A DNA stretch of 64,000 bases, taken from contig NZ_CP085337.1 of the NCBI RefSeq assembly GCF_020618475.1, forward strand, positions 744,001 to 808,000, written 5' to 3'. A program made the translations under genes and the position numbers. Of the stretch, positions 6,788 through 15,963 are shown piece after piece. This DNA is from Haladaptatus halobius (GTDB taxonomy: Archaea; Halobacteriota; Halobacteria; Halobacteriales; Haladaptataceae). Numbering within the stretch: the first letter of the stretch is position 1; each line of letters opens with the position of its first letter. The notes under the pieces were generated by a model. It saw only the letters and a list, made by a program, of their open reading frames with translations, did no database searches and had not been told where the DNA came from.

Positions 6788-8395
6788 TCACCCTCCGTTC
6801 AGGACGGACGTGTTGGTCGTTCGTTTGAAGATGATGACTTCCCGATTTTGGTAAACGGCTCGATACTCGCCGGATCGCTGGAGTTCCGAAATGAACGACT
6901 GTCGCTGGTTGTACTTGCGCCCGTAAACGGTGTACTTTCCTTTCGGGACGTAGATGTAGTCCGGAGTGGTCGCGGTCAGTGCGATGTTTCTATTCAACTC
7001 CTCGACGGTTGTCGTCGTGGAAATCCGTTGGTATGCCGTGTATTGCCACTCGTAGGTTACCGGGCTGCTTTCCCATTCGACGCCCCACGGGCCGACGAGG
7101 TTCGTACGATTCGCTATATACGGGAACCACTCGGCGGCATCACCGATGACGATGAACTCTGCGGACTGGTCGACGTTGCGCTGGGTCCACTGCATCGCCG
7201 AATGATCGTGTTCGTCGATAAACGAGGGCATCGAGTTACTCCCCTCGTATTCATTGATGGCTCCAGAAACGTACAGGGTCGAGATGTTCGCTCCAAAAAC
7301 CGAGAGAGCCAACAGAACCGCGATGAGTGTATGCTGCCGCGTCATAACCGGCTCTATCAATCGCGTAATCCACGGGACGGCACCGTCGAGTACGAAGATG
7401 GTCGTCACCAGCGACCCGATTACGAAGATGAACCGAGTTTCTCCAGTAATCGCACCGACGAGGAGAAGCCAAATCGGGAGGAAGCCTCGGCGCTCGGCGA
7501 GTAGATACGCAACGCCAGCGATCGGAATCGCATACCAGAGCGAAAGGAGAATCACACCGTAGAGTTGCGGAGATGGAGATACCGTCGCGGTAGACTGTGG
7601 ATTCCCGAGAAAGAGCTCCACCACGACACCGAGTCCCCCTCCAAGTCCCCCGTGGGTACTCGACGCTGAGACGAGGTTCTCGAAGCTGTAGATCGATATG
7701 ATCCTCCCCCACCAAGGGACGGTTAGAACGATTCCACAGATGCCGACGATGGCGGCGTACGCGAACCCGCGAGCCGTCCGAGCGTACGTCACGGTGAAGA
7801 CGGCGATGCTCAGACCGAGAAAGACAGTGTATTCCGGATGGGTGAGCGCTGTCAGGGTAAACCACACGGCTGTGGGAACGACCCATCGCCACGACATCGT
7901 TTTGAAGAGCCGCAAAGCGGTGTACACTCCGGCAAGTGAAAACAAGAACGCCGGCGCGCGAACGATACCGCCGGCAGAGAAGTGCCATCGGACGAACGCA
8001 GGAGTTACCGCAAAGACGAAACTCGCCATCCCCGCTCGTTGGGGGGATCGAAGCAGCTCTTTGCTGAGCAGGTAGAACGGAATCAAACTAGCGATAGTAA
8101 CTAGTCCGGGGAGATAGCGAGTCAATACGAACAAATCAACGCTGAACACGTCGTAGAGTACGGCAAGACAGTAGAACATCAACGGGGGGTACGCGAACGG
8201 GACGCCGTTCGCCGTGTACTGCGGCACGACTCGAGGAAATCGATAGCCTTGATTGGCGATCTGTTCAGCCATAGAGAGAAACAGGCCGCCACCGAAGGCC
8301 GGATTTTGGTGCGTGGCGAGATAGCTACTGTACGTGAGACCGGCGATGAACAGCGCAGGCGTGAGCCAGAGATACTCGAGCACCCATCGTCTCAT
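6788..8395 (-). CDS. Polytopic membrane protein, GT-C glycosyltransferase-like
   Basis: About 535 residues with roughly 10-12 hydrophobic helices over the first 390, then a soluble C-terminal domain of about 140 residues (MPSFIDEHDHSAMQWTQ onward). Architecture and the early loop (GYRFPRVVPQYTANG, VPFAYPPLMFYCLAVLYD) resemble GT-C/ArnT-like enzymes that use lipid-linked sugars on the outer face of the membrane. The acidic residue usual in the first outer loop is not obvious, so activity is uncertain. I chose the ATG at 8395 because TTCGTTTACTAC lies about 26 nt upstream; an earlier in-frame ATG at 8437 would add 14 residues. Confidence 0.6.
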   Translation of the reverse strand: MRRWVLEYLWLTPALFIAGLTYSSYLATHQNPAFGGGLFLSMAEQIANQGYRFPRVVPQYTANGVPFAYPPLMFYCLAVLYDVFSVDLFVLTRYLPGLVTIASLIPFYLLSKELLRSPQRAGMASFVFAVTPAFVRWHFSAGGIVRAPAFLFSLAGVYTALRLFKTMSWRWVVPTAVWFTLTALTHPEYTVFLGLSIAVFTVTYARTARGFAYAAIVGICGIVLTVPWWGRIISIYSFENLVSASSTHGGLGGGLGVVVELFLGNPQSTATVSPSPQLYGVILLSLWYAIPIAGVAYLLAERRGFLPIWLLLVGAITGETRFIFVIGSLVTTIFVLDGAVPWITRLIEPVMTRQHTLIAVLLALSVFGANISTLYVSGAINEYEGSNSMPSFIDEHDHSAMQWTQRNVDQSAEFIVIGDAAEWFPYIANRTNLVGPWGVEWESSPVTYEWQYTAYQRISTTTTVEELNRNIALTATTPDYIYVPKGKYTVYGRKYNQRQSFISELQRSGEYRAVYQNREVIIFKRTTNTSVLNGG

Positions 8396-8492
8396 ATGAT
8401 TGTCGTCGAAAGTAGTAGTAAACGAATCAAGTTGCATTTTAGGGCTCTGGACTGAACCAGATAGCAATACCGATGGAACCGTCTTCTATGTT

Positions 8493-8712
8493 GTGGGATT
8501 CCCGCGTCGCGTATCAGATCGAGATCCGGCGGTGGACCACGGGCCGCAGGCTGAATGAAGGTCCCGCGTAGCGTCTCGAGGTAACTATCGACGGTCGCCC
8601 GCGTATTCTTGAGAATGGCATCATTGGGTCGATTCTGCTTGGAGATTCCGAACGTGAGTATCATCAACGGCACGCGAGGGTCAATAGGCTTGCTATTCCG
8701 TGGCGAAGACAT
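8493..8712 (-). pseudogene. Unknown ORF fragment truncated by an IS-end remnant
   Basis: From the ATG at 8712 the minus frame reads MSSPRNSKPIDPRVPLM and continues through ILKNTRATVDSYLETL to DLDLIR, which looks coding. It then enters GACGCGGGAATCCCAC, a 16-nt exact match (8493-8508) to the right end of the TnpB element at 3475-3490. Beyond that point the translation is low-complexity Arg/Leu. I do not recognise the protein. The simplest reading is a gene cut by an IS insertion of which only a scrap remains. Confidence 0.35.
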
Positions 8713-8739
8713 ATATGACTTAGACTGGTAATGGGTACC

Positions 8740-8928
8740 ATGCCAGAAGGGTACATGTGCGACGAATGCGGTGACTTTCTCTCCGTCAAACCTCACTCGG
8801 TGTTCCAATTCGGGCCCGGGGGAACGGAACAAGACCGCGAATTCACGTTTTGTGAAAAATGCGGGCCGAAGATAGTCAAGGAGCACGGATGGTCGACTTC
8901 AAGCCGAGATGACGAACGCGCAGGGTGA
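8740..8928 (+). CDS. Small zinc-ribbon protein
   Basis: 62 residues, MPEGYMCDECGDFLSVKP with a second Cys pair in FCEKCGPKIVKEHGW. Two CxxC pairs about 33 residues apart can bind one zinc, as in the many small zinc-finger proteins of haloarchaea. The start at 8740 is preferred over the in-frame ATG at 8731 because the TATA-like CATATATGAC at 8710-8719 is then 26 nt upstream, giving a leaderless transcript. No operon partner is seen. Function unknown; nucleic-acid or protein binding are both possible. Confidence 0.7.
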   Translation: MPEGYMCDECGDFLSVKPHSVFQFGPGGTEQDREFTFCEKCGPKIVKEHGWSTSSRDDERAG

Positions 8929-9766
8929 ACGCGTGAGCAGAAAAGCGTAGAGTCGACCGGCACGATGTGGCAAACTCGTTTCAAAACGTGGTATCGCATC
9001 CTTCCGGCGGGATTTGGGCAGCAGCGGGGTTCGTCGATTTGTCCCTCTCTCCCACTTCGCGTTCGTCGAAGCCCGCACAGCGTTCGCCGAGTCGGCGACC
9101 AACCTGCGCGCCGTCAGTCCGTCAGAGACGAACGGTCGAGGGTTTCCGCCTATTCGCGGTACTACCGGTACGGGTCGAGCGCCAATCGCGGACCTCGGGA
9201 AGGTTGGTGTCCAGGAAAACGCAGAGCATCTCGATTTCGTTCGTCTTCCGTGCGGATTTCAGGTCATTTCGCGTTCAGAACCGACTCCTTTCCAGGATGA
9301 CCAGTGTAGCCGTACGAACGTCGTTGGTATTACCGGTCAGACATACTAGTCAGTCATACTGATCAATATAATCGAACACACCATTCGGCGGATTTGATAT
9401 TCCTTGATTCCGGACTCGTCCTCAAGGAGTGTTCGTCACGGCCTAAGAGACCGCGTATGGCCACGATGAGACTCGCATACACAAAATGACTGGAGCAATA
9501 AATAACACGGCGAGGAAGGCAACCAAAACCGTAGTCACTCTCTAAACTATTTTTAATGTATATACTACAATTAATGATAAATTTTCGTACCCGACAGGGA
9601 TATTCGCCGGTGATAGATACGTAGCGCAACTCTGTTACGGGGAGAGCTATCGGCGTCTTCTCTCACGAGGTAGCTTCCTCGAAGTTCATTCGTTCGATCG
9701 AACTAGCGATTGGTAACAGAATCGTAATAATGAGAGTTATTACGCTTGAGTAATATCTTTCCGCTA
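8929..9766. other. Long stretch without recognisable genes
   Basis: About 840 bases between the zinc-ribbon gene and the PQQ pseudogene. The left part is GC-rich with short overlapping frames on both strands; the right part (about 9340-9760) is AT-rich. A minus frame at 9363-9629 (88 codons, rich in Cys, Tyr and Ser) shows no family signature and is probably not a gene. Confidence 0.5.
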
Positions 9767-10145
9767 ATGCCATCGAGACGGGATATTCTCGCCGGCGGCG
9801 GCGTCACTAGTCTCAGCATCGGTGCCGTCTCGCAACTTCGACTCGGCCCCGTCGAGTCGTGGACTCCGCGGCCCGACACGTGACCGCTCCGGCGGTACGA
9901 TTCCGCGAACACCGCTACCAATCTCGACGCGACCCCGCCGACGAACCCGTCGGTCGCGTGGGCCGCCGCTCCGCTTGGAGTGAGCTGGGGTAACGTCACT
10001 TGTCGCGGATCAGAAGATGGTGTACGCAGCGGGGAACGGAACCGCAGCGCTCGACCGCATGGACGGAACGGTACGATAGAGATCGAACCACTCCGGCGGA
10101 CCGCTCGCCGTCCGCGAGGGAACAGTGTTCATCATCGAGGTGGCG
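9767..10145 (+). pseudogene. PQQ-like beta-propeller (BamB-like) Tat-exported protein, degraded
   Basis: The ATG at 9767 opens a Tat leader, MPSRRDILAGGGVTSLSIG, followed by PVESWTPRPDT, a TGA, PLRRYDSANTATN and TNPSVAWAAAP. Near 9980 the frame shifts to SLVADQKMVYAAGNG, TAALDRMDGTVR, a TAG, then RSNHSGGPLAVREGTVFII. The blade pattern VADxxVYAAGNGTAALDRxDGTVRW is that of PQQ-binding-like repeat proteins. Both stop codons stand where the family has Trp (TGG to TGA and TAG). The relic ends against the convergent MFS gene, with most of the propeller lost. Confidence 0.75.
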
Positions 10146-10161
10146 TTTCCGGGCTCCTTCG

Positions 10162-11382
10162 TCACCGACTCTCCGAGAGTTCGGGGAGGAATGTGAAGAT
10201 GACCGCGACGACGGCGAGCAAGCCGCCGAGTGTCATGAGCGCACCGTCGAAGTATCCCGCGTCGGCGAGAACCCCGACGAAGACCGACCCAGTCGACGCG
10301 ACGAGGAAGTAGCCAGTCCGCAGGAGTCCCCACGCTCCGTTGCGGTTTGCGGGCGGGAGGGCGTTGATGATATAGGTGTTGGTGACCGGCGCGATGCCCA
10401 ATTGGACGCCGATGAGGACGATGACGATAGCGATGGGGACGACGCCGGAAACGAACGGAAGTGAGAGAAGCGGTAGCACGCTAGCACCGGCAAGAGCGAC
10501 CAGCACGAACCGATTCCCGTAGCGGCCGACCGCGCGTCCGCCGCCGATCTGCGCGACGGCTCCGCTCACGAAAAGGGCCGCGAAGAGCACGCTGGCGGTC
10601 ACTTCGTCGATACCCTTGACCGTGATGAGGTACGTCGGAAGGAAGGCGGAAAGTCCCTGGAAGACGAACACTCTAATCGTCTTCCCTCCGACGCTTAGCA
10701 GCACCGGACGTCGGCCGACGGCGGACAGAAGACTCCGAAGACGACGGCGGGACGATGCCTCGGTGGCGTCGGGTATGGCGGTCGACGGGATAACTCGCCA
10801 CGCCATTACGGTCGTGAGTAAAAATATCGGGACGGCACCGGCGATCGGAACGCGCCATCCGAACCGAGTAACGATAGTTCCGGCGAGGATAGGAAGCGCC
10901 GCAGCGCCGAGGCTCCCGACCGCGAGCGTGAATCCGATAGCGGTACTGTCGTTCTCGGGATACAGAGACGAGAGGAGCGTTCCTCGCGTCGGCCCGTAGA
11001 GGCCGTTCCCGACGCCGACGAGCGCCGCCATCCCGAGGAAGACGAAGAAGACGGGGGCGGCCGCAAGTGCGCCGACGCTCGCCGTCATGACGACGAGACT
11101 GGCGATGAGAACCTTCCGGTCGCCGATGCGATTGCTCAGGAGACCGGCGGGGAACTGTGACAGACCGTACACCGCCCAGATGACGGTGATGGTGAATCCG
11201 GCGGTCGCGTTGTCGATATCGAACGTCGTCTTTATCCCGGGCAACAACACGGGGATCGTGATTCGCGTTCCGAGTATCAACAACCATCCGAGCGCGATGA
11301 CGACGAGCGCCCAACCGCGGCCGTCACCGCGCAGTGAAGCGACCGTGCGTTCGACGTGTTCTCTCAACTCAGTGGACGGCAT
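10162..11382 (-). CDS. MFS transporter
   Basis: 406 residues with 12 predicted helices. The loop 2-3 MFS signature is visible as GLLSNRIGDRKVLIAS, and loop 8-9 as GGGRAVGRYGNR. The N-terminus (RGDGRGWALVVIALGWLLI, then IDNATAG) is closely similar to the MFS protein at 38948, so these are paralogues. The gene is the last of a minus-strand series (D-hydroxyacid dehydrogenase, FAD/Fe-S dehydrogenase, iron alcohol dehydrogenase) and may import their organic-acid substrate; this is inference. A palindrome at 11398-11408 lies between the TATA-like AAGTATAACAG (about 11424-11434) and the start. Confidence 0.88.
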   Translation of the reverse strand: MPSTELREHVERTVASLRGDGRGWALVVIALGWLLILGTRITIPVLLPGIKTTFDIDNATAGFTITVIWAVYGLSQFPAGLLSNRIGDRKVLIASLVVMTASVGALAAAPVFFVFLGMAALVGVGNGLYGPTRGTLLSSLYPENDSTAIGFTLAVGSLGAAALPILAGTIVTRFGWRVPIAGAVPIFLLTTVMAWRVIPSTAIPDATEASSRRRLRSLLSAVGRRPVLLSVGGKTIRVFVFQGLSAFLPTYLITVKGIDEVTASVLFAALFVSGAVAQIGGGRAVGRYGNRFVLVALAGASVLPLLSLPFVSGVVPIAIVIVLIGVQLGIAPVTNTYIINALPPANRNGAWGLLRTGYFLVASTGSVFVGVLADAGYFDGALMTLGGLLAVVAVIFTFLPELSESR

Positions 11383-11397
11383 TCGATGGTAGATTGG

Positions 11398-11408
11398 GTT
11401 AGCCTAAC
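11398..11408 (-). promoter_or_regulatory. Palindrome GTTAGCCTAAC in the MFS promoter
   Basis: GTTAG and CTAAC form a perfect 5-bp inverted repeat with a 1-nt centre. It sits about 26 nt downstream of a TATA-like element, so it would cover the transcription start. The sequence resembles the TTAGG/CCTAA half-sites of DtxR-family metal regulators of haloarchaea (Idr/SirR). Whether the gene responds to metal is unknown. Confidence 0.35.
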
Positions 11409-11475
11409 TCCGACGCTCCTGTTATACTTTCCGGCCTCGATAATCCCGTTCGCTTTCGATTCAGACGGGGTTCTA

Positions 11476-12678
11476 TCACCACGCCTCACGGAGCACCGAC
11501 TCGATTTCCTCGGCGCTCGGGCTCAGTCCCGTCGGCGCACGAGCCATCGGGGAGTCGTCGACGATGAACTCGGCGATCGCCGGCAAATCCTCCCGCCGTG
11601 TTTCGGGAAGATCCCGGAGGCGCGTCGGAACGTCGAGCGAATCCCGTACCTCAGTAACCGCGTCGACGACCATGTCGGCCACCTCGGCGGCGGAGCGCTC
11701 GGCCGTGTCGATGCCGAACCCGTTCGCCAGCACGGCGCGGTTCGCGTCCACCTCCGCGAAGAGGTATCGAAGAACGTGCGGCGCGACGACCGCGTGTACC
11801 GCACCCTGTTGGACGGCGTACCGACGGGCGAACCCGTGACCGAACGCGTGAACGATCGAGATCTTCCGGTCAAGTTGGACGAGCAGCGAGCCGACCACCG
11901 CCCGGTCGAACATCTCGGCGTCGGCGGAACCAGCGTCGCCAGCGACCCGCGGGAGTGCGTCGCTCAATAGCCGAATGCCGTGAACCGCCGTCGCGTCGCT
12001 GACGGGGGTCGCATCCCGGGCGTACGGCGTCTCGATTCCCTTATCGAAACCGTTCATCGCCGAACCGGCCAGTGCGTTCACCGGCGTCGTCTCGAACAGG
12101 GACGGGTCGGCGAAGTCCGCGATCGGCATCACCGAACCACTGACGCTCATCGGCTGTTCAGTCGGCGACTCAGCCGCCGAGAGGATCTCGATCGACCCGC
12201 CGCTCGACACGTCCGCTCCCGCGAACGTGGTCGGGACGACGACCACCGGCGGTCGTTCGCCGTTCGAATCGGGCTGGCGGAGTTCCCCGTCGCGCGCCTC
12301 GTCGCGGAAATCAGAGAGCGAGCGGTCGTCCGGAGCGAGAACGCTCGCCTGTCGGGCGACGTCGAGGCTACTGCCGCCTCCGACTCCGACGAGGACGTCC
12401 GCGTCGACCTCGCGCATCGCGTCGATAACCTCGAAGGCGGTCTCGGCCTGTTTCTCCGGCGTCGTCCGGTCGAAAACGTCGACGAGGCGGTCGCCGAGTC
12501 CGTCTTTGATCGGGGTCATCAGGTCGTCGTTGGCCCCGACGTTCGACCCGCAGACGATCACGGCGCGGTCGAGGTCGCACTCCGCGAGGTAGTCGCCGAG
12601 CCGACCAACGCATCCACGGCCGAAGATAAGGTCGCAGCCACGGTACTCGTACTCGAACGCGTCGACGTTACGGAGCAT
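11476..12678 (-). CDS. Iron-containing (group III) alcohol dehydrogenase
   Basis: 400 residues from the ATG at 12678; the frame extends upstream but without family similarity. It has the nucleotide-binding VGVGGGSSLDVARQ at about residue 100, the PTTFAGADVSSGG loop, and the metal-site region with HAFGHGFARRY followed by AVHAVVAPHVLRYL. Group III enzymes interconvert alcohols and aldehydes or reduce maleylacetate with NAD(P)H. It is 152 bp downstream of the large FAD/Fe-S dehydrogenase on the same strand and is a diverged paralogue of the enzyme at 22532. Hydroxyacid or aldehyde turnover fits the context; the exact substrate cannot be read. Confidence 0.85.
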   Translation of the reverse strand: MLRNVDAFEYEYRGCDLIFGRGCVGRLGDYLAECDLDRAVIVCGSNVGANDDLMTPIKDGLGDRLVDVFDRTTPEKQAETAFEVIDAMREVDADVLVGVGGGSSLDVARQASVLAPDDRSLSDFRDEARDGELRQPDSNGERPPVVVVPTTFAGADVSSGGSIEILSAAESPTEQPMSVSGSVMPIADFADPSLFETTPVNALAGSAMNGFDKGIETPYARDATPVSDATAVHGIRLLSDALPRVAGDAGSADAEMFDRAVVGSLLVQLDRKISIVHAFGHGFARRYAVQQGAVHAVVAPHVLRYLFAEVDANRAVLANGFGIDTAERSAAEVADMVVDAVTEVRDSLDVPTRLRDLPETRREDLPAIAEFIVDDSPMARAPTGLSPSAEEIESVLREAW

Positions 12679-12830
12679 CGTTCGCCGATTGGAGCGACTC
12701 CGCAATGAAGGTGGCTGGTGCGACGCCGTCGGAACCGATTCGAATCCCGAGCACCGTGCCCCGCTGTGGTTGGCCCGCCGTGAACGAACGTCACCGACTC
12801 GGAGCGGTATCGTGGCGGCGGATTCGGTTC

Positions 12831-15800
12831 TCACTCGAGCGCGGTCGCCAGTTTCTCGACGGGATGCGGAACGTCCTCGTCGTACTCGTCGCCGAGTTGC
12901 GTCCGACAGGAGGCGCCGGGCGCGGTCACGACGTCACCGTCGCTGTCGTCGACCTGCTCAAAGAGGATGCGACCGACCGCCTGCGACATCGAGTAGTGCT
13001 CGGCCTCGTAGCCGAACGTGCCGGCCATGCCGCAACAGCCCGAGTCGAGGGGGTCGACCTCGTAGCCCGCGCGACGGAGGAGACCCACGGCATGGTGGTC
13101 TTTCTTGACCGATTTCTGGTGGCAGTGACCGTGGTAGGTGAGCGATATCGGAGGTGCATCCCACCGCAGGTTTTCGTCAAGTCGGAAGACGTCGAGGTAC
13201 TCGCAGACGCCGAAGGTGTTCCGGGCGACCGCCTCGACGCGGTCGCCGCTGAGAAGGTCGAGGTAGTCCGACTGGAACATCACCGCGTCGGAGGGCTCGA
13301 CCGTGACAACTTCCCAGCCGTCGGCGACGTACCGCGATAGGGCGTCGACGTTCCGGTCGGCGATACCGCGAGCCTTCTCGACGAAGCCCTTCGAGTACGG
13401 CGGGCGTCCGCTCCCCGTCACGTCCGGTACGGCGACACGGACGCCGGCAGCTTCGAGTAGCCTCACGGCGGCTCTTCCCGGTTCCGGGTGGTTGTAGTTG
13501 GTGTACGTGTCGGGAAAAAGAACGACCTTCCGTTCGGCCTCCGCTTCGGGGACTTTCGCACCGCCGCGCTCTCGGAACCAGTCGCGTAGCGTCGTTCGTC
13601 GGAATTCCGGCAGGGAACGCTCGCGGGCGACGCCTATCGTCTTCTCCATCATCGGACGAGCACCGGGCAGTTTCCGACCCCAGTTGGAGAGCGGTGCCAG
13701 CGCGCTCCCGAATCTCGATAGCGCGTCGATGTTGGCGAAAATGCGGTCTCGAAGGGTCGCCCCGTGGCGGTTCTTGTACTCGTGTTCGACTTCGACCTTC
13801 AGCTTCGCCATGTCGACTTCGCTCGGGCAGTCCACGGAGCAGCCTTTGCAGCCGATACATACGTCCATCACCTCGTGCATGAATTCGACGTCGAACTGCG
13901 CTTCGTCTCCCTCTCCGGGCGATGCCCCCTCCGAACTGGCGGTCGCCGCATCGAGGTCGCCCGACATAGCTTGCCGGAGGAGGTTCGCCCGTCCGCGGGT
14001 GGATTGGATCTCCTCCCGCGAGGCGCGGTAGGTCGGGCACATCACGCCCCCGGTGGTCTCCTGCCTGCCGCGACAGCCGCCGCAGCCGTGACAAAGTTCG
14101 GCCATCCCCTGAAAGTCGTTCTCGTTCTCCCAGTTCAGCGCCGGGTCGAACCCCGAATCGAACTCGTAGCCGGGGTCGAACCGGAGGTTTTCGGTCAGGT
14201 CGTGGTCGCCGCAGACGTTCCCCGGATTCAAGAGCCAATCCGGGTCTACCGCAGTCTTGAGGTCGCGGAAGAGCGTCCAGACGTCCTCGCCGTAGAGTTT
14301 CCGGTTCCATTGCGTTCGCGCGCGCCCGTCGCCGTGCTCGCCTGAGACGCTCCCGCCGTACTCGACCGCGAGATCCGTCGCCGCGTCGGCTATCGACGCC
14401 ATCTTATCGATTCCCCCTTCGGTCTTGGTGTTGACGAGCGGTCGGACGTGGATACAGCCGGGACCGGCGTGGGCGTAGAAGCTCCCGAATGTGTCGTGTT
14501 CCTCGAAGACGTCCTGGAAGTCCGCGATGTACTCGGGGAGGTTCTCGGGGGGAACGGCGATGTCCTCGATGAAGGCGATGTGCTTCTCGTCGGTCGTCCG
14601 CGAGAGCAGAATCGGCGTCGACGCTTTCCGCATCTTCCAGAACTTCCGCTGGCTCTCCTCGGAGAACGCCGTCAACCCGTCGAACGCGACGTCGCCGACG
14701 CGGTCGTCGAGTAGTTCGTCGACCTTCGCCCGGGCCGCCTCATCGGTGTCGGCGTAGAACTCGACGAGCAGGAAGGTGTCGGTTCGCTCGGGGAGGATAC
14801 TCACCACGTCCTTGAAGTCCTCCAATCCGCGGGCGAGTTCAACGAGTACGCCGTCCAGCACCTCGACCGCCGCGGGGTCGTGGTCGAGGATGGATTCGAC
14901 GTCCTCCATCGCCTCGATGAGACTATCGTAGGTGAGCAAGCCGATGGCAGTCGTATTGGGAATCGGCTCCAGGGAGAGCGTCGCCTCGGTCACCACGCAG
15001 AGGGTTCCCTCGCTGCCGACCATCAGGCGCGCGAGGTTGACGCTTCCCGCCTCGCTCGCGGCACCGTCCGCTTCCTCGACCAAGACGTTCAGATTGTAGC
15101 CCGAGACGTTTCTTTTGAGACTGGGGTAGGCGTCCTCGACGGTCTCGACCTCCTCCTCGACGACTCGTAGCGCCTCGGCGTAGAGGCGCTCTTCGAGGTC
15201 GCCGTCGGCGTCGGCACCCGCCCGGAGTTCCGCGAGCGTCGTTTCACCGAGCGTCGTCACGGTGCCGTCGGCGAGGACGACTTCCAGTTCCTCGACGTAG
15301 GCGTCCGTCTTCCCGTACTTCAGCGAGTGGGCGCCCGTGGTGTTGTTGCCGATCGCGCCGCCGACGGCGCTCCGGTTCGCCGTCGAGGGGTCGGGTGCGA
15401 ACTTCAGGTCGTGAGACGCCAACCGTTCGTTCACCTCCGCGAGTATCGCCCCGGGTTGGACGCGCACCTCGCGGTCGTCAGGATGGACGTCCAACACGTC
15501 GGTCATGTACCGGGTGAAATCGAGCACGATGGCTTCGTTGACCGTCTGTCCGGCGAGGCTCGTGCCGCCACCCCGCGGCAGAATCGGTATCTCGCGCTCG
15601 GCGCAGTAGGTCACGACCGCGACCACATCGTCGGTCGATTCGGGGAAGACGACGCCGATGGGCGTCACTTCGTACGCGCTCGCGTCCGTGGCGTACAGTT
15701 GACGCGTGTAGGTGTCGAATCTGACGTCGCCGTCGACGAGCGGTTCGAGGTCGTCCACGAGACCGGGGCGTTCGACAGCTCCCTCGCGGTAATCGTAGTT

Positions 15801-15854
15801 CGCCCGGTCGTCGCCGGCAGGCCCCGGCTCCGAAGGTAATTTGCGCTCAGCCAT
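12831..15854 (-). CDS. FAD-linked oxidase fused to Fe-S oxidoreductase (D-2-hydroxyacid dehydrogenase, YdiJ/GlcD-GlcF type)
   Basis: 1007 residues, close to the length of the E. coli D-2-hydroxyglutarate dehydrogenase YdiJ. The first half is a FAD_binding_4 oxidase (ILPRGGGTSLAGQ at 91-103, then NRSAVGGAIGNNTTGAHS and VSGEHGDGRARTQW). The second half has ferredoxin-like clusters CHGCGGC (about 587) and CIGCKGCSVDCP (about 665), then the CCG-type cysteine motifs HGHCHQKS (about 909) and DSGCCGMAGTFGYE (about 940). Such enzymes oxidise D-lactate, glycolate or D-2-hydroxyglutarate and pass electrons to the respiratory chain. The neighbouring NAD hydroxyacid dehydrogenase supports a D-hydroxyacid role. 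Confidence 0.9.
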   Translation of the reverse strand: MAERKLPSEPGPAGDDRANYDYREGAVERPGLVDDLEPLVDGDVRFDTYTRQLYATDASAYEVTPIGVVFPESTDDVVAVVTYCAEREIPILPRGGGTSLAGQTVNEAIVLDFTRYMTDVLDVHPDDREVRVQPGAILAEVNERLASHDLKFAPDPSTANRSAVGGAIGNNTTGAHSLKYGKTDAYVEELEVVLADGTVTTLGETTLAELRAGADADGDLEERLYAEALRVVEEEVETVEDAYPSLKRNVSGYNLNVLVEEADGAASEAGSVNLARLMVGSEGTLCVVTEATLSLEPIPNTTAIGLLTYDSLIEAMEDVESILDHDPAAVEVLDGVLVELARGLEDFKDVVSILPERTDTFLLVEFYADTDEAARAKVDELLDDRVGDVAFDGLTAFSEESQRKFWKMRKASTPILLSRTTDEKHIAFIEDIAVPPENLPEYIADFQDVFEEHDTFGSFYAHAGPGCIHVRPLVNTKTEGGIDKMASIADAATDLAVEYGGSVSGEHGDGRARTQWNRKLYGEDVWTLFRDLKTAVDPDWLLNPGNVCGDHDLTENLRFDPGYEFDSGFDPALNWENENDFQGMAELCHGCGGCRGRQETTGGVMCPTYRASREEIQSTRGRANLLRQAMSGDLDAATASSEGASPGEGDEAQFDVEFMHEVMDVCIGCKGCSVDCPSEVDMAKLKVEVEHEYKNRHGATLRDRIFANIDALSRFGSALAPLSNWGRKLPGARPMMEKTIGVARERSLPEFRRTTLRDWFRERGGAKVPEAEAERKVVLFPDTYTNYNHPEPGRAAVRLLEAAGVRVAVPDVTGSGRPPYSKGFVEKARGIADRNVDALSRYVADGWEVVTVEPSDAVMFQSDYLDLLSGDRVEAVARNTFGVCEYLDVFRLDENLRWDAPPISLTYHGHCHQKSVKKDHHAVGLLRRAGYEVDPLDSGCCGMAGTFGYEAEHYSMSQAVGRILFEQVDDSDGDVVTAPGASCRTQLGDEYDEDVPHPVEKLATALE

Positions 15855-15963
15855 AGACTCTCGTTATCGTCTCTCAATGAACGGGCCGTCAGTGTAAACC
15901 CTTCGCCGCGACGGCACCGCGGACGTCGATTCGTCGCTACCGCGACCGCGAGTACGAGCAACG

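Noticed and set aside
9363..9629. 88-codon minus-strand frame
   Set aside because: Composition is rich in Cys, Ser and Tyr, unlike haloarchaeal proteins, and there is no promoter spacing or motif.
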